The translations under genes and the position numbers were made by a program. A DNA stretch of 39,993 nucleotides, taken from Paludibacteraceae bacterium. GTDB taxonomy: Bacteria; Bacteroidota; Bacteroidia; Bacteroidales; Paludibacteraceae. The DNA is taken from NCBI GenBank assembly GCA_017649635.1, contig JAGCGM010000176.1:1-39993 (forward strand). Direction: 5' to 3'. The notes beneath the pieces were generated by a model. The model saw only the letters and a program-made list of their open reading frames with translations. It searched no databases and was not told the DNA's origin. Below, piece by piece: positions 18,101-25,605 of the stretch (its first letter is position 1; every line of letters begins with the position of its first letter).

Positions 18101-20849
18101 TGCCGGAGGCATCGGTGAACTCCCACAGGATGTAGGTTGTACCCACCTTATAATTGTCGTTCAGACCCACTCTCGTATCAAAGAGGGAGAAGTTAGGGTT
18201 TGTCGTCGATGGTTCGGTGACAGGGTTGTATGCCCTACCCTTGTATACGCCCGTAATCGTGCCATCCACACCGTTCTGATCCAACAATTTAGGAGCGGAG
18301 ATGGTAGGCAACGTCACCTCGTCATAGCCAGGTTTGGCCTCGCAACCATCCTGGATCGTCAGACGGGTCTCGTAGGATGGGATATCCTCACACTTGACAT
18401 TCGGAGGAGTCACATCCTGCACCTTGATCGTCTTCGTACAGAACGCCGCATTGTCGCAACCGTCTATCACCGTGTAGACAACGGAGCCTGCGCCCGCAGG
18501 CAAATTGACCGTACGGTTCAAGCGATCGAATTTGGACTTTCTCTCCTCAAACGTCTTCTCTATGTTAGCGCCCGACTTCGGCACGTAATGCAACTCGATG
18601 CGAAGCAACGGGTCGGTCTCACAACCTGCGGTGTAATCAGGGAAATCCAGTTCCACCGACTTGGTCTTTTCCTTCGCACCCAAAACAAAGTTGTCCAGAT
18701 CAGGGAGGGAGCTACAATCGATGGTAGGCTTCTCTATCTTGCCCAGTTTCCATGATTGCTCCGCTGTGCTAGGGCAGCCCACATTCTTGATCTGTACGGT
18801 AACGGAGACCTTATGGTTTTTGTATGATCCATTACAAGACCCCAACGCAGGGAAATCCACCGTGGCGGAGTTCGTCTGGCCTTTCGCACCATCATTCCAA
18901 GTATACAAATAGTCGTTTTGATACTTGGAAGAGAATCCTTCTTTCCGGTTCGCGATCGCCACCACCGTCTGGTTACGGTCGGTCGGGCAAAGTTCCACTT
19001 CAGACTGGTTCAGAGGATCCGTTCCCTCTTTGATGATTTGGATCTGAGGGGTACGATAGACATTGAATGTGGAGGTGATCGGGGTTCCCGTCAACACCTC
19101 GTATTTCGTGACACCATCATCAGCAGTCCTCACCTGCACTGGTTGTACGGTCACCGTATAGGTTCCCTCCTCCGCCTCGGCGTTCAGGACAAGGTTGACC
19201 TTTCCGCCTCGCGTGTCAGGGATCAAGTCTCCACCCGTGAAGGAAAGTTTATCACTACCGAACTTCTCACCGCGAGGAGTAACAAATGACCAAGTATATT
19301 TCACATTCTCGTTCGCATCCAACGGGTAAACGGAGAACATACCGTCCTCCCTAGCGTTCGGCACACAGAACGGATCTGTAGGCAAATTAATCTTTGTAGG
19401 TTGAACCGGCTCACAATCCTTACCTGTCACCACGAAAGGAATCTCCACCGTGTATCTGGAACCATCGCCATGAGAACCATTCGCCCTCACTCGGTAATTC
19501 TTCTTTCCGATGAAATTCACAGGGATTTCAACACGTTGCTTGCCTTGGTATTGATCCGAAAAGCCACCTACTGTCACAGACTGCCATCGTCCATTTTCCT
19601 GCACTTCCCATACATACGTCGCATCCTTCGGGAAACCTGCGGCATTGATGACCGCATTGTCTCCGATACAGACCGCACCGTTATCCATACAAATACTCTC
19701 CACCTCGGCGGAGATGTAGTCGATGGCCGTCTTCATACAAGAATTACTCCACTGCTGGAACTGAGGATAAAGGACAAACTCTTCCTGGTTACCCAAGAAC
19801 TGACCATAGAAAGTCACCTCAATACGGAAATACTTCACGTTCGATGCCGTAGCAAGAACTGAATACTGTCCATTACCAATAATCGTATTGTCCAAATGGC
19901 CTCTTTTCCCATAGCTGTACGTTCCAATCTTCTGATTGTTCGCATCGTTATAGACCTCTATATCAATCGCATTGTAGGAGTCGTTACCGAAGTCCGTACG
20001 GATGTTCATCATCGCACGCTCCAAAGAAGACCGGTCGTTCGGACAACCAGAAAGATCCACATATAGGCGCATCACGAAGCGATAGTATTTGTTTGCGAAA
20101 TAACGCCTAGGGAAACCGAGTTTGAAAGGCGTTCCATCCGAACAATTGTTAGGACGGAAGACATAGTAGTAGTTATTATACGGATCAGCGTCCGGGTCAC
20201 GGTCCAAATAAGGGACCTGCCCCGCATAGGTCCAGTTCCGTTGAACTTCACCCTCTCCGCAATTCCTCCAGAAACGGATATTGTTGTCTTGGAAATAGGA
20301 TATCAAATTACCCGGAGGGGTGCTTCCCCAGTTGATTGAACTAGGGTTGCCGTTGGTAGGGTTAAAGTCCGTTCCGAGGAAATAGTCGCCCGTCGACGTG
20401 GTGTGACACACCGCCTCGCATTCGTTGCTCACCGATACGGAGACCGTGTTACTCTTCTGCCCCGGATTCGTCTGGTTAACCATGTAATACGAAACCGGTC
20501 TGTCGCCCATGTCCAACACGCACTTGATCAAATGCGTCGTAGGATCCTCCACCGCAGTCACATTCGCTTTCGACCATGAAGAACCGCCATTGTACGACAC
20601 GAACACATCGGCCGCCACGAGTTGATTAGGATCCGAATTTTTGAATCCGCTTCCCGTCAAGACGATCGGTTCCCCCACGCAGGCCTTACCCCCAGTTGTG
20701 GAGCCATCCACCGACAAGGTCTGCGCCCCTGCGGCAGCGGCAACAAAAGAGAAGAAGGAGAGCGCGAGAACACGACTCCGAAGAATAGAAAACGTTTTAT
20801 GAAAAAGACGCGTTTGTTTTTGTTCCATACAAAAATTCACTTTATTCAT
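9186..20849 (-). CDS. Giant T9SS type-B secreted protein with ~25 HYR-like modules
   Basis: The protein has about 3887 residues from the ATG at 20849; an ATG at 20828 gives an equally good signal peptide. The N-terminus has a basic segment, the hydrophobic run VLALSFFSFVAAAAGA and cleavage before Gln. Residues ~30-730 are Ig/PKD-like with aromatic-rich strands. Residues ~730-3430 carry about 25 modules of ~95-110 residues, each ending in the HYR-like pattern 'TxxxWxFxDxxGNxxxCxQxxxVxDxxxPxxDC' (for example ITWVFKDAKGNESVCKQ and VVVEDRTAPVF). After more PKD-like sequence, the last ~79 residues (RIPTAFTPYHKDGLNDYF ... YDRYGQKVF ... GVYFYEVVMIDG) are the gliding-motility/CHU_C type-B T9SS sorting domain. 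Family knowledge: such proteins are displayed on or released from the cell surface. An adhesin or surface-filament role is inference. The paired Cys in each module suggest disulfides. It is monocistronic, with its own terminator. Confidence 0.9.
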   Translation of the reverse strand: MNKVNFCMEQKQTRLFHKTFSILRSRVLALSFFSFVAAAAGAQTLSVDGSTTGGKACVGEPIVLTGSGFKNSDPNQLVAADVFVSYNGGSSWSKANVTAVEDPTTHLIKCVLDMGDRPVSYYMVNQTNPGQKSNTVSVSVSNECEAVCHTTSTGDYFLGTDFNPTNGNPSSINWGSTPPGNLISYFQDNNIRFWRNCGEGEVQRNWTYAGQVPYLDRDPDADPYNNYYYVFRPNNCSDGTPFKLGFPRRYFANKYYRFVMRLYVDLSGCPNDRSSLERAMMNIRTDFGNDSYNAIDIEVYNDANNQKIGTYSYGKRGHLDNTIIGNGQYSVLATASNVKYFRIEVTFYGQFLGNQEEFVLYPQFQQWSNSCMKTAIDYISAEVESICMDNGAVCIGDNAVINAAGFPKDATYVWEVQENGRWQSVTVGGFSDQYQGKQRVEIPVNFIGKKNYRVRANGSHGDGSRYTVEIPFVVTGKDCEPVQPTKINLPTDPFCVPNAREDGMFSVYPLDANENVKYTWSFVTPRGEKFGSDKLSFTGGDLIPDTRGGKVNLVLNAEAEEGTYTVTVQPVQVRTADDGVTKYEVLTGTPITSTFNVYRTPQIQIIKEGTDPLNQSEVELCPTDRNQTVVAIANRKEGFSSKYQNDYLYTWNDGAKGQTNSATVDFPALGSCNGSYKNHKVSVTVQIKNVGCPSTAEQSWKLGKIEKPTIDCSSLPDLDNFVLGAKEKTKSVELDFPDYTAGCETDPLLRIELHYVPKSGANIEKTFEERKSKFDRLNRTVNLPAGAGSVVYTVIDGCDNAAFCTKTIKVQDVTPPNVKCEDIPSYETRLTIQDGCEAKPGYDEVTLPTISAPKLLDQNGVDGTITGVYKGRAYNPVTEPSTTNPNFSLFDTRVGLNDNYKVGTTYILWEFTDASGNSAYCLQPIHVIDDHKPQVFCPSNSIGDVSNKPGYCGLSMNALIAQLKELPSAKGLCSDSTIVYQPVFFYRNVADPDLEEVPTSKFDDIIFDIDETYEVVWRFYKNNDRSTGIYEDCAREFTVRDTESPSFDCSSLETVRVTANSYKPLNKGFEYLDYASKDSVVIKEGVGPAATSVTYKGTLASAFESGIIRLISPSEVVDNCDGDIIVDVTLTGPDEKGNEKTEKIKNLKQLEDHKFYVGLTTIDFRFIDESNNEATCSQSIIVTAGTTPIPDSCPNDVVVYVDENCKVNFQLNKSSVPTAKIPVNQEGLWFNFRYKVIEGLHFDEECTVAAQYFPNNLSGLNGVHSATIGGKTQEFNIDYLCGQYMNDWDLFKDSEHNTWNAWSSAYAPADPKEKILSSSDKLTTVVEYTGYPFEIELLDSTGARVALVENPYRSEDVAPERVIYTRFYGGSGNAHECNNFFHTCKYANVKVKNNFDNVVLNQTLTKGVYTVVYRFQNEKDGLQQDSCVQHITVVDTIPPILDCGDWNKTGTFPANEECVTPVEEIPWFKKPTVADLKTRDNCSVDPNDFTITWNRNWNNYNISAESALTDPLGIGVTTMTWFVADASGNVSTCEQVITVEDVTGPVVDCSLLKDIVVETETNCEASAKTVMAAGLDIPYAKDDKCSPTGKPIPGEGTRSDGKDVFNDPYPRGTTVITWVFKDAKGNESVCKQNVVVEDRTAPVFENCFKMPEVVIELPADECAASQAEVKASLGTQTAIDDCDGDIAGVPYVLSPDGASLLNLYDSFKKDTSYTIIWVFVDLSGNAIECSQKLTIVDTTPPDPSGVCPPPTKEVSAKTVCSVTYDELQLPTLEQMKMVDPCDGDLYPTVVAKVYLPDGTSLVYYDDELKDATYPVGTHTFLWIYEDKGGNLDTCTMALTVNDSILPVLEDCDVDPEIHLTVDGDICAIDPANVKAYIREPKAYDECDDYRSGLGLTWMTPVVERFFIDSTIVIGAAGDTLGYRYDSTRVADGVTKKWDEDVFPKGKTLLRWTFTDQSGNQVFCEKSVTVHDFTPPYFDCDKIDPDTLRPEAYKGDCEVEFGNLKRDVLDKLAYKAWDACAGDSVPGVLTLNGNMELPENYTMSVGITYKLLWLFIDEDGNKTTCPQYILPSHLNDIDFDCNTIKDTVAYAQEGECAIIADSLRLRTPVALDSCAVLSGFGGEFEAIGFRSDSLSMTAPFPTGYTQIKWMFVSPWNLHDTLWCDQKVTILGNKHFDLNCDELTPTRRDTLDDCGPTDPLTFVIDTPRVADPCIVDENDPEYWRVGVGVRSDNKPLNAAFNLGYTTIQWTFTDFTKAITDTCVQSVEVRTSLDMIFDCDALNKDTIKVDVKEGECTVDASKVREKIKRPFALHPCPAESGVDTIWGVPSRKFGMSMDSAFYIGLSEIVWTFIDPSHTLVNDSVTCSQWVRVGDVNEMPVKCENFPDMVYRLSPDDCEISWKEMNINVPGIVDLCSHEIIDPVVTRSSGKSLTAVTSVVGADTIVTVTAEDFTVGIDTVRWTYSFQGQLFVCDQVITVKDSMAPLYDCKNLEPLVVRAVPGKCYANAKAVFDSLPNPWPQAEDACNQQKIDGRVYMEDGQELTKASSFLVPVGEHILTWIFIDETINELADTCSQRLVVMGDQAPIFNCESLQHDPILVEGCDTTLDNTYITTPYALDACTNDSVEGVGRRLDGGKLYGVYPVGTTSIEWVFISPYSTLADTCIQNITILTKQELDLHCTDVNGDTIAVDVAEGECFTSVKLETPYALHPCPEQSGVQKIMGVPYRSDGRQIADSFRTGVTVITWVFTDNSGTMYKNVDTCYTVVQVGDINKMPVDCKNMPDTTIILPATDCEISWKEINFSVPEVRDLCSDSLITPTLTRWSGKDMGESFTVGPDTIYWNYNFFGQVVTCAQGVLVLDSVAPAFDCSTLKDTVLVAKPGLCDVSSEELKLFLGDPVAIDSCTNAEVHGRAYVCNVLSPDGTSASPSADGGCLSVDKVSVKVGDILSIHWIFQDSLLNAVAKECDQTVSVKGTAEPVFDCSALKDTVLYLELDQCELPTGKLTLNVPVAKDSCTGTDVPGVGVRRDNMALMDRYPKGVTVVDWTFTSPYSVTAKTCPQNVVVKDTFPPQFLCETLKDTLKVRITMTSVSETEVSYDEVVAVGLEIPSIKDACDGLLVAEGTRSDGKDLKDNFSLGDPVTITWTFRDSSGNERICSQVVLVEDWLIEDLICPSDLDGKVFSCIDEIPEPYATYAEFKAAGGYFTNETKMLENTFHYENRYEGDSCEMVYTRTYHMEDFRHNDIYCQQIVTVKDTSAPQIIVGAVHDTVLSCTQDIFPAVTLSAVDNCDPNPTVTVTETNNRGKDPSACDYSNYEIFRKYVAVDRCGNESEYVQTISIRDTTGPTFSIPEGWRDSILAKNFKSCIFGVPDMTIDARDIVSDDCTESNNITILQIPEAGTHIDRSTTVWIYAIDKCGNKDSLSRFVIVQQPATIVSLEAYDMDTCLSQDLMLSLSTQNVRFARGFILDQMRTGKIRQLPSVFSYDYYKGDSVDEKNLMFSDNPYTYRYRFDAAISRYGSVEKAQRALIALSKKSQSGYYTFVAMDTTTGCSDTATAYINIAEKPRVRLNSAVLSECEGNLLDLAPYLKCESDMGATATASYWTFDGKTPFESEDSVMGKLLRSHNGASLQYVMENRCGSTSSLGSLFLLCDGDDFGGKTKEDSVKFFGSVDKYELFKQDRLFVYDSILLDVHKRYQPDSILVETDPSNPVRIWRGETVTLKLKTGYDFLSTEWYRVVGRFDREFYDNMTSNYDYNFFYDSTRIELGDEEDENLFSGTAENSYIEDTPMDTSLYYVVINDGVCPSAASSLIQVDVITRIPTAFTPYHKDGLNDYFMERHPVTIYDRYGQKVFVGKNGWDGTHKGHMADPGVYFYEVVMIDGSIMKGTVEVVKIK
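11922..14315 (-). repeat. Internal duplication: two tandem four-module blocks inside the giant gene
   Basis: Block A (13095-14315) and block B (11922-13091) each hold four HYR-like modules in the same order. The second modules share ALHPCP(A/E)(E/Q)SGV and GDVNEMPVKC / GDINKMPVDC. The third share DCEISWKE and a loop FQGQ / FFGQ replacing the usual SGN. The fourth share a long loop before Cys. At DNA level TTCCAAGAGATTTCGCAGTC (plus-strand reading) is conserved in both blocks (about 12470 and 13654), one block length apart. Confidence 0.72.
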
Positions 20850-21116
20850 TTCAATACACCCGATGCCGTACCGCACTCACTATCCTACAAAGGCGGAACG
20901 ACCTGACTTTACATACAATCAAGCACTCATTACAAGCACCCATTTCATACAGTGCATCAAACACTCTCCTCACCACCGGTTTTCCATGGTTATAACGAAG
21001 CGCCACGACACACTTATTCGACAAAAATAATTATTTAGAACCAAACAAAAAATTTTTTCATGTAAGATTATACACTAATCACTGTTTTTTTCGACAAAAA
21101 AGGTGGATAAAAAGGC
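20850..21116 (-). promoter_or_regulatory. Upstream region of the giant gene with a possible -7 element
   Basis: This gene-free stretch holds a minus-strand TATTTTTG (21029-21022), an exact TAnnTTTG, with TTTG motifs 12 and 16 nt further upstream; both spacers are shorter than usual. If used, the leader would be about 165 nt. An AT hairpin lies near 21084-21101, just after the SGNH-like gene. No ORF or RNA gene was seen. Confidence 0.35.
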
Positions 21117-21818
21117 TCAATTCCGCACAAAATCGTTCACGCGCTCCTTCAACGTGACATATGCGGCATAATTCAGATGGAATCCGTCAGGCGTACTATA
21201 GTGCGGGTCCAACAACCCCTCGGGCGTAACGAACTCCTTGGACATGTCAATGCAAGGATAACCATAGCGGGAGGCGATCGACCTCACGAAAATATTCAGG
21301 GCATTCACCTTCTGCGTCATCGCAAGGTTCAACTCGTTGCTTCCCTGCCGTCCCATCGGCAACACGGTCATCAGCACAATCTCCGTCGAAGGGAAGCGCT
21401 CCTTCAGCCGGGCAACCAACCGCTCATACTCCTGCGATATTTCGCCCACCTCGGCACCATCCAACAACTCCTGTTCCCCGTACATCAGGAAGAACTTCCT
21501 CGGAGAAACATCCTTGAACAACATATCCAACCGATTGTTTTCCTCCTGAAGGGTGTTGCTTCTGAACGCCAACGTCTTACAACGCTCATTCGCCAACAAC
21601 ATGGACCAATTACATGCGCCTAAACGGACCTCACCCATAAAGACGATGTCATCATCGTTCACCTCCATCAGAAAGGCAGGCGCGACACTTTTTTCCGGCG
21701 AAATGGCAACCCGCCGCACATTTTCCTCTCCCTTGGAGAAATGTCCGTACAAGCACACACCCGTCAGCACAACGTTCAGCGCCAACGAGGCAATCAGTAA
21801 AAACCTGTTATTCTTCAT
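21117..21818 (-). CDS. Exported SGNH/GDSL-hydrolase-like protein with degenerate catalytic blocks
   Basis: This protein has 233 residues. The N-terminus MKNNRFLLIASLALNVVLTG is a signal anchor, so the protein is probably periplasmic and membrane-tethered. The rest follows the SGNH (GDSL-lipase) fold in order: strand DIVFMGEV (residues 57-64) where active enzymes have 'DIVFLGDS', helix NRLDMLF, strand FFLMYGEQE (109-117) where 'IGxND' is expected, ERFPSTEIVLMTVLPM, and finally DGFHLN (211-216) as block V. The catalytic Ser of block I is Val64 and the block III Asn is replaced; only the Asp211/His214 pair remains. It is therefore probably a non-catalytic relative or has a changed chemistry. It lies 159 nt after pfkA on the same strand and could be the tail of that operon. 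Confidence 0.72.
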   Translation of the reverse strand: MKNNRFLLIASLALNVVLTGVCLYGHFSKGEENVRRVAISPEKSVAPAFLMEVNDDDIVFMGEVRLGACNWSMLLANERCKTLAFRSNTLQEENNRLDMLFKDVSPRKFFLMYGEQELLDGAEVGEISQEYERLVARLKERFPSTEIVLMTVLPMGRQGSNELNLAMTQKVNALNIFVRSIASRYGYPCIDMSKEFVTPEGLLDPHYSTPDGFHLNYAAYVTLKERVNDFVRN

Positions 21819-21977
21819 GTCTATAAATTCAAAGGGATATCAGGAGCAAAGCGTGTATCAAAATCGCACCGTCACATCCTCCTATTCCAAAAGATGCACG
21901 GACATGCATGTGGAGACGCACCCTTCAGCCGCCATCCACATTCTGATACACACTCCGCGAAGTTCCCCAAAAGCGGA

Positions 21978-22961
21978 TCAGCAAGAGAGGATCTTCAGCA
22001 CCTCCATCAACTGATAGTCAAATGGCTTATCATCCTTGATGGCCTTGGTAAATGGCACATAAACGATCTTATCGTCATCGACACCCACCATGATGTTACG
22101 TTGTTCCTCCAGCAATGCGTCGATGGCAGCGGCACCCAAACGGCTCGCCAGAATACGGTCATGCGCCGACGGAGTACCTCCTCGTTGAATGTGTCCCAAA
22201 ATGGTGATTCGAGCATCATACTCAGGATGGTTCTTCTTCAAACGCTCCGCGATACCCACAGCACCGCCCGTCAACTCGCTTTCAGCCACGATAACGATAC
22301 TACTGTTCTTCGACTTACGGAACCCACGTTGGATCAGTGCCTCCAACTGGTCCTCTCCCGTAACTATCTCCGGGATGATGGCCGCCTCGGCACCAGAGGC
22401 CAATGCGGAATTGATAGCGAGGAAACCTGCGTCACGACCCATCACCTCTATAAAGAAGAGACGTTCGTGGGAATTGGCGGTGTCGCGGATCTTATCGACC
22501 GCATCGACGATCGTGTTCAAGGCGGTGTCGTAGCCGATGGTGTAATCCGTTCCGCACAAGTCGTTGTCGATGGTGCAAGGCACACCGATGACCGGCACGT
22601 TAAACTCCTGCGCAAAGATGCGGGCACCCGTGAAAGTACCATCGCCTCCCAGCACGACCAAGGCGTCGATCTCTTCCTGTTGCATGGTCTCGTATGCCTT
22701 CTTACGTCCCTCCTCGGTCATGAACTCCTTACAACGGGCCGTACGCAGGATGGTACCACCCTGCTGGATGATGTTGCTCACGCTCTGAGTCTGGAACTCA
22801 TGTATCTCGTCCAAGATGAGTCCACGGTAACCACGGTATATACCCTTCACCTTAATTCCACGGAATATGGCGGCACGCGTCACGGCACGGATGGCCGCAT
22901 TCATACCAGGAGCGTCACCTCCAGACGTCAAGATTCCGATACAGTTTATTTGATACTTCAT
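21978..22961 (-). CDS. pfkA: ATP-dependent 6-phosphofructokinase
   Basis: This 327-residue enzyme phosphorylates fructose-6-phosphate to fructose-1,6-bisphosphate, the committed step of glycolysis, in the cytosol. The ATP site [11 protein letters not shown] (11-21) and the diagnostic GGDGT (105-109) are intact, as is the catalytic segment TIDND (130-134, base Asp132). Gly108 (GGDGT rather than GGDDT) and Cys129 rather than Lys before TIDND argue for ATP and not pyrophosphate as donor. The later HIQRGG motif binds substrate. It starts 18 nt after ispH and is the last well-supported member of the porQ-cmk-ispH-pfkA operon. The length and the start fit bacterial PfkA. Confidence 0.96.
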   Translation of the reverse strand: MKYQINCIGILTSGGDAPGMNAAIRAVTRAAIFRGIKVKGIYRGYRGLILDEIHEFQTQSVSNIIQQGGTILRTARCKEFMTEEGRKKAYETMQQEEIDALVVLGGDGTFTGARIFAQEFNVPVIGVPCTIDNDLCGTDYTIGYDTALNTIVDAVDKIRDTANSHERLFFIEVMGRDAGFLAINSALASGAEAAIIPEIVTGEDQLEALIQRGFRKSKNSSIVIVAESELTGGAVGIAERLKKNHPEYDARITILGHIQRGGTPSAHDRILASRLGAAAIDALLEEQRNIMVGVDDDKIVYVPFTKAIKDDKPFDYQLMEVLKILSC

Positions 22962-22979
22962 AATGTTTGTGTATAGTGC

Positions 22980-23849
22980 TTAGTAATAACTCTGATATTG
23001 TTCAATTCTCCGCTTCAGGGCCTCCATCAGCCATTTCGGTGTTGAGGTGGCGCCGCAAATGCCCACCGACTTCACACCCAGGAATATGGTGTAGTCCACA
23101 TCCTCCAGGTCGGAGACCATGTAGATGTTCGGATTCACCTTCCTGCACTCATCGAAGAGCACTTTACCGTTCGAGCTCTTCTTTCCGCTGACGAAGAGGA
23201 CCAGTTCGTGTTTCGCCACAAAATTAACGATCTTCGGAATACGATTGGCCACCTGTCTGCAAATTGTGTCGTTGTACTCGAACTTACATCCAGGCTTCAC
23301 CCGTTCACCGATAGCCTCAACGATATGGTTGAACCCCTCGATGGATTTTGTGGTCTGGGAAAACATTTTGATATGCTTGGAGAAATCTATCTTGTCAAGA
23401 TCGGACAGGCCCTCCACCACAACGGCGGACCCCTCCGTCTGCCCCACCAAGCCGTTCACCTCCGCATGACCGTTCTTGCCATAGATGACGATTTGCGTGT
23501 CGGCCGGGTCCGACTCCTCATAAGCTTGTTTGATTTTCTTCTGGAGGTTCAACACCACAGGGCATGTGGCGTCGATTATCTCAAGGTTATTCTCCTTCGC
23601 ATACTGGTAAGTGGAAGGAGGTTCGCCGTGCGCCCTGAAAAGGACCTTCTGATCGCGCAGGTTCAGATAGGTGTCACGGTCGATGGATATCAGACCCTTC
23701 GAGGAGAGGCGTTCCACCTCCATGCTGTTGTGGACGATGTCACCCAAGCAGTAAAGTCTCGGGGTGCGCGTCAATTCCTCTTCAGCCTTCTTGATTGCGG
23801 TGACCACACCGAAACAGAATCCCGAATTGTCGTCAATCTCAATAATCAT
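22980..23849 (-). CDS. ispH: 4-hydroxy-3-methylbut-2-enyl diphosphate reductase
   Basis: This is the last enzyme of the MEP isoprenoid pathway (IspH/LytB). It reduces HMBPP to IPP and DMAPP with a [4Fe-4S] cluster in the cytosol. The three cluster cysteines are visible: Cys12 in SGFCFGV, the Cys of DATCPVV and the Cys of VGICGATSTP. The substrate-binding segments IVHN, GKNGHAEV and ATSTPKWL are also present. Length is 289 residues, usual for the family. The start overlaps the cmk stop by 4 nt (ATGA), so translation is probably coupled. Its place next to cmk is a common bacterial arrangement. Confidence 0.96.
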   Translation of the reverse strand: MIIEIDDNSGFCFGVVTAIKKAEEELTRTPRLYCLGDIVHNSMEVERLSSKGLISIDRDTYLNLRDQKVLFRAHGEPPSTYQYAKENNLEIIDATCPVVLNLQKKIKQAYEESDPADTQIVIYGKNGHAEVNGLVGQTEGSAVVVEGLSDLDKIDFSKHIKMFSQTTKSIEGFNHIVEAIGERVKPGCKFEYNDTICRQVANRIPKIVNFVAKHELVLFVSGKKSSNGKVLFDECRKVNPNIYMVSDLEDVDYTIFLGVKSVGICGATSTPKWLMEALKRRIEQYQSYY

Positions 23850-24532
23850 TTTACTCTTTCATTGAATATATCGAGCAACCACTTTCTTTGCTCCTCGATG
23901 GTCATCTCGCCGTTATCCAATTCGATGGCGTCTTCCGCCTTCCGGAGAGGGCTCTCCGCGCGGGTCATATCCAAATGGTCACGTTGTTTCACGTTTTCCA
24001 GGATATCCGCATAAGGCTCCTCCATCCCCTTCCGCTTCAGCTCGTCGTACCTGCGTTGCGCCCTGATTTCAGGTGAGGCCGTCAGGAAAATCTTCAGCTC
24101 CGCATCAGGGAAGACCACAGTGCCGATGTCGCGTCCGTCCATCACGATGCCCTTGTCCTTGCTATACGATTGCTGCAAGGCGACCATCGCACGACGGACG
24201 AAACCGATGGAACTGACGATACTGACTTGGTTAGAGACCGCCAAAGTGCGGATCTCGTCCTCTACATTCTCCCCATTCAAATAAGTCTCGTTGCGTTGGG
24301 TCTCCTCGTTGAACTTGAATTCGATGTGGATATCACCAATCCGTTCGCGCAGGGAATCCTCGTCCACCACACCGTTTTGTATCAATCCGTTTCTTTGACA
24401 GAAGAGCGTGACGGAACGATACATCGCCCCGCTATCCACATAAGCATAGCCCACACTTTTCGCCAGATCCTTCGCCATCGTGCTTTTCCCACATGACGAA
24501 AAACCATCTATGGCCACAATAATCCGTTTCAT
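23846..24532 (-). CDS. cmk: Cytidylate kinase
   Basis: This 228-residue enzyme phosphorylates CMP and dCMP with ATP. The P-loop IDGFSSCGKSTMA is at residues 8-20, YVDSGAMYR (the CMP-binding start of helix 2) follows, then VVMDGRDIGTVVFPDAELK with the conserved DGRDIGT motif, and RAQRRYDEL in the lid. The start overlaps the end of porQ by 4 nt and the stop overlaps the ispH start by 4 nt, showing a compact, translationally coupled operon. Nothing unusual was seen in its motifs. Confidence 0.96.
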   Translation of the reverse strand: MKRIIVAIDGFSSCGKSTMAKDLAKSVGYAYVDSGAMYRSVTLFCQRNGLIQNGVVDEDSLRERIGDIHIEFKFNEETQRNETYLNGENVEDEIRTLAVSNQVSIVSSIGFVRRAMVALQQSYSKDKGIVMDGRDIGTVVFPDAELKIFLTASPEIRAQRRYDELKRKGMEEPYADILENVKQRDHLDMTRAESPLRKAEDAIELDNGEMTIEEQRKWLLDIFNERVK

Positions 24533-25587
24533 TTCTTTCTGAATTTTTCTAGATTCGCCGTCAGGGACAATGTGAAAGTATTCGCCGCCGGAGCATAGAG
24601 CGAATAGGCGAGGTCAAGGGAAAAGGCATACACCTTAAGTCCCGCACCGAACGAGAAGCCGTTACCTCCTCTCGAATCGGACAATGCGAACTCCCTTTTC
24701 CTACGATGGTTATAAGCCATCTCCAAATAGAAATTCTTGCCCAACAAGACATCCACGCCGAATATCAGATGGCGGAAGAACATATCACCTCCCTTGATTT
24801 TGTTCGCGTCAGGCTCCTCTCCCACCACATCTTTCCGTTTCACCTGTCTATAGAAATCCAAGTTCCAATCATTCAATCGGTCGTAAGTGACCGAGAAGCG
24901 GAACGGAGCATGGGCAAGCTCCTTCGAGAAGCCGAGCTGCAGGTTGAAAGGCAACTCCTCCCTTTTGTCCGAAGCGTAGTACTTCACGAATTGCACACCA
25001 TAGTTGCGGGCGACGATACCCGCCGAGAATAATCTTTCCTTGTTGTAATAATTCAAACCGACATCCACAGCCAATCCGAAGCTGCTGTAGTCTTCGATAT
25101 GGGAATAGACAGGCTTGAGGGAGACACCCAATTTAATGTTCGCGCCCAAATAGCGGGCATAGCTCATGCGGAAGCAAAAATCACCCGCCTTGAACTCGTC
25201 CGTAGGGTTGCCGAACTCGTCGTACCCCTGGAATTCACCATATCCCAAGAAGAAAACGCCCACCCCGAAGAAATTAAGGCTATCCGGAGTGTAGGCATAT
25301 GCGAGCGATGCGGCGTTCGCATCGTCTATGTAGTTCAAGTAAGTAGCGGAGACTTTATTATGCACATCCGAGGAGAGCAATGCAGGATTGACATGCGCCA
25401 TGTTCACATCAGCGGCCTGCAAGGAGACGTTCTCGCCACCCAAACCCGCCAATTTGGCGTCATACGATAAGTTCAAGAAATGGTAAACACCCTCGCCCGC
25501 CCCCGCTTTCGCTAAGAAAGGCAGCACAATGCAAGAAAAGAGGAGCAACCACAGTTTCTTCCCCACTATATTTGTTCTTCCCGTCAT
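24529..25587 (-). CDS. porQ: Type IX secretion system protein PorQ
   Basis: This is an outer-membrane beta-barrel of the PorV/PorQ (FadL-like) family. In T9SS the PorQ barrel carries PorZ as part of the PorU-PorV-PorQ-PorZ attachment complex that processes cargo and links it to A-LPS. After the signal peptide (KKLWLLLFSCIVLPFLAKAG) the protein begins YHFLNLSYDAKLAGLGGENV and continues VNMAHVNPALL, the family signature, then alternating amphipathic strands to the C-terminus. I use the ATG at 25587 (352 residues): the longer frame begins at 25608, but an exact -7 element at 25606-25613 puts the transcript start near 25599, inside that extension. It is the first gene of the porQ-cmk-ispH-pfkA operon. 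The two sorting-domain proteins in this window are its likely pathway clients. Confidence 0.88.
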   Translation of the reverse strand: MTGRTNIVGKKLWLLLFSCIVLPFLAKAGAGEGVYHFLNLSYDAKLAGLGGENVSLQAADVNMAHVNPALLSSDVHNKVSATYLNYIDDANAASLAYAYTPDSLNFFGVGVFFLGYGEFQGYDEFGNPTDEFKAGDFCFRMSYARYLGANIKLGVSLKPVYSHIEDYSSFGLAVDVGLNYYNKERLFSAGIVARNYGVQFVKYYASDKREELPFNLQLGFSKELAHAPFRFSVTYDRLNDWNLDFYRQVKRKDVVGEEPDANKIKGGDMFFRHLIFGVDVLLGKNFYLEMAYNHRRKREFALSDSRGGNGFSFGAGLKVYAFSLDLAYSLYAPAANTFTLSLTANLEKFRKK

Positions 25588-25605
25588 ACAAAATTTTTTC
25601 GGGTT

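Noticed and set aside
9913..19000. Possible CRISPR-like or minisatellite array in the giant gene because of repeated short motifs
   Set aside because: The repeats are protein-level modules of ~300 nt with variable DNA, not short identical direct repeats with spacers.
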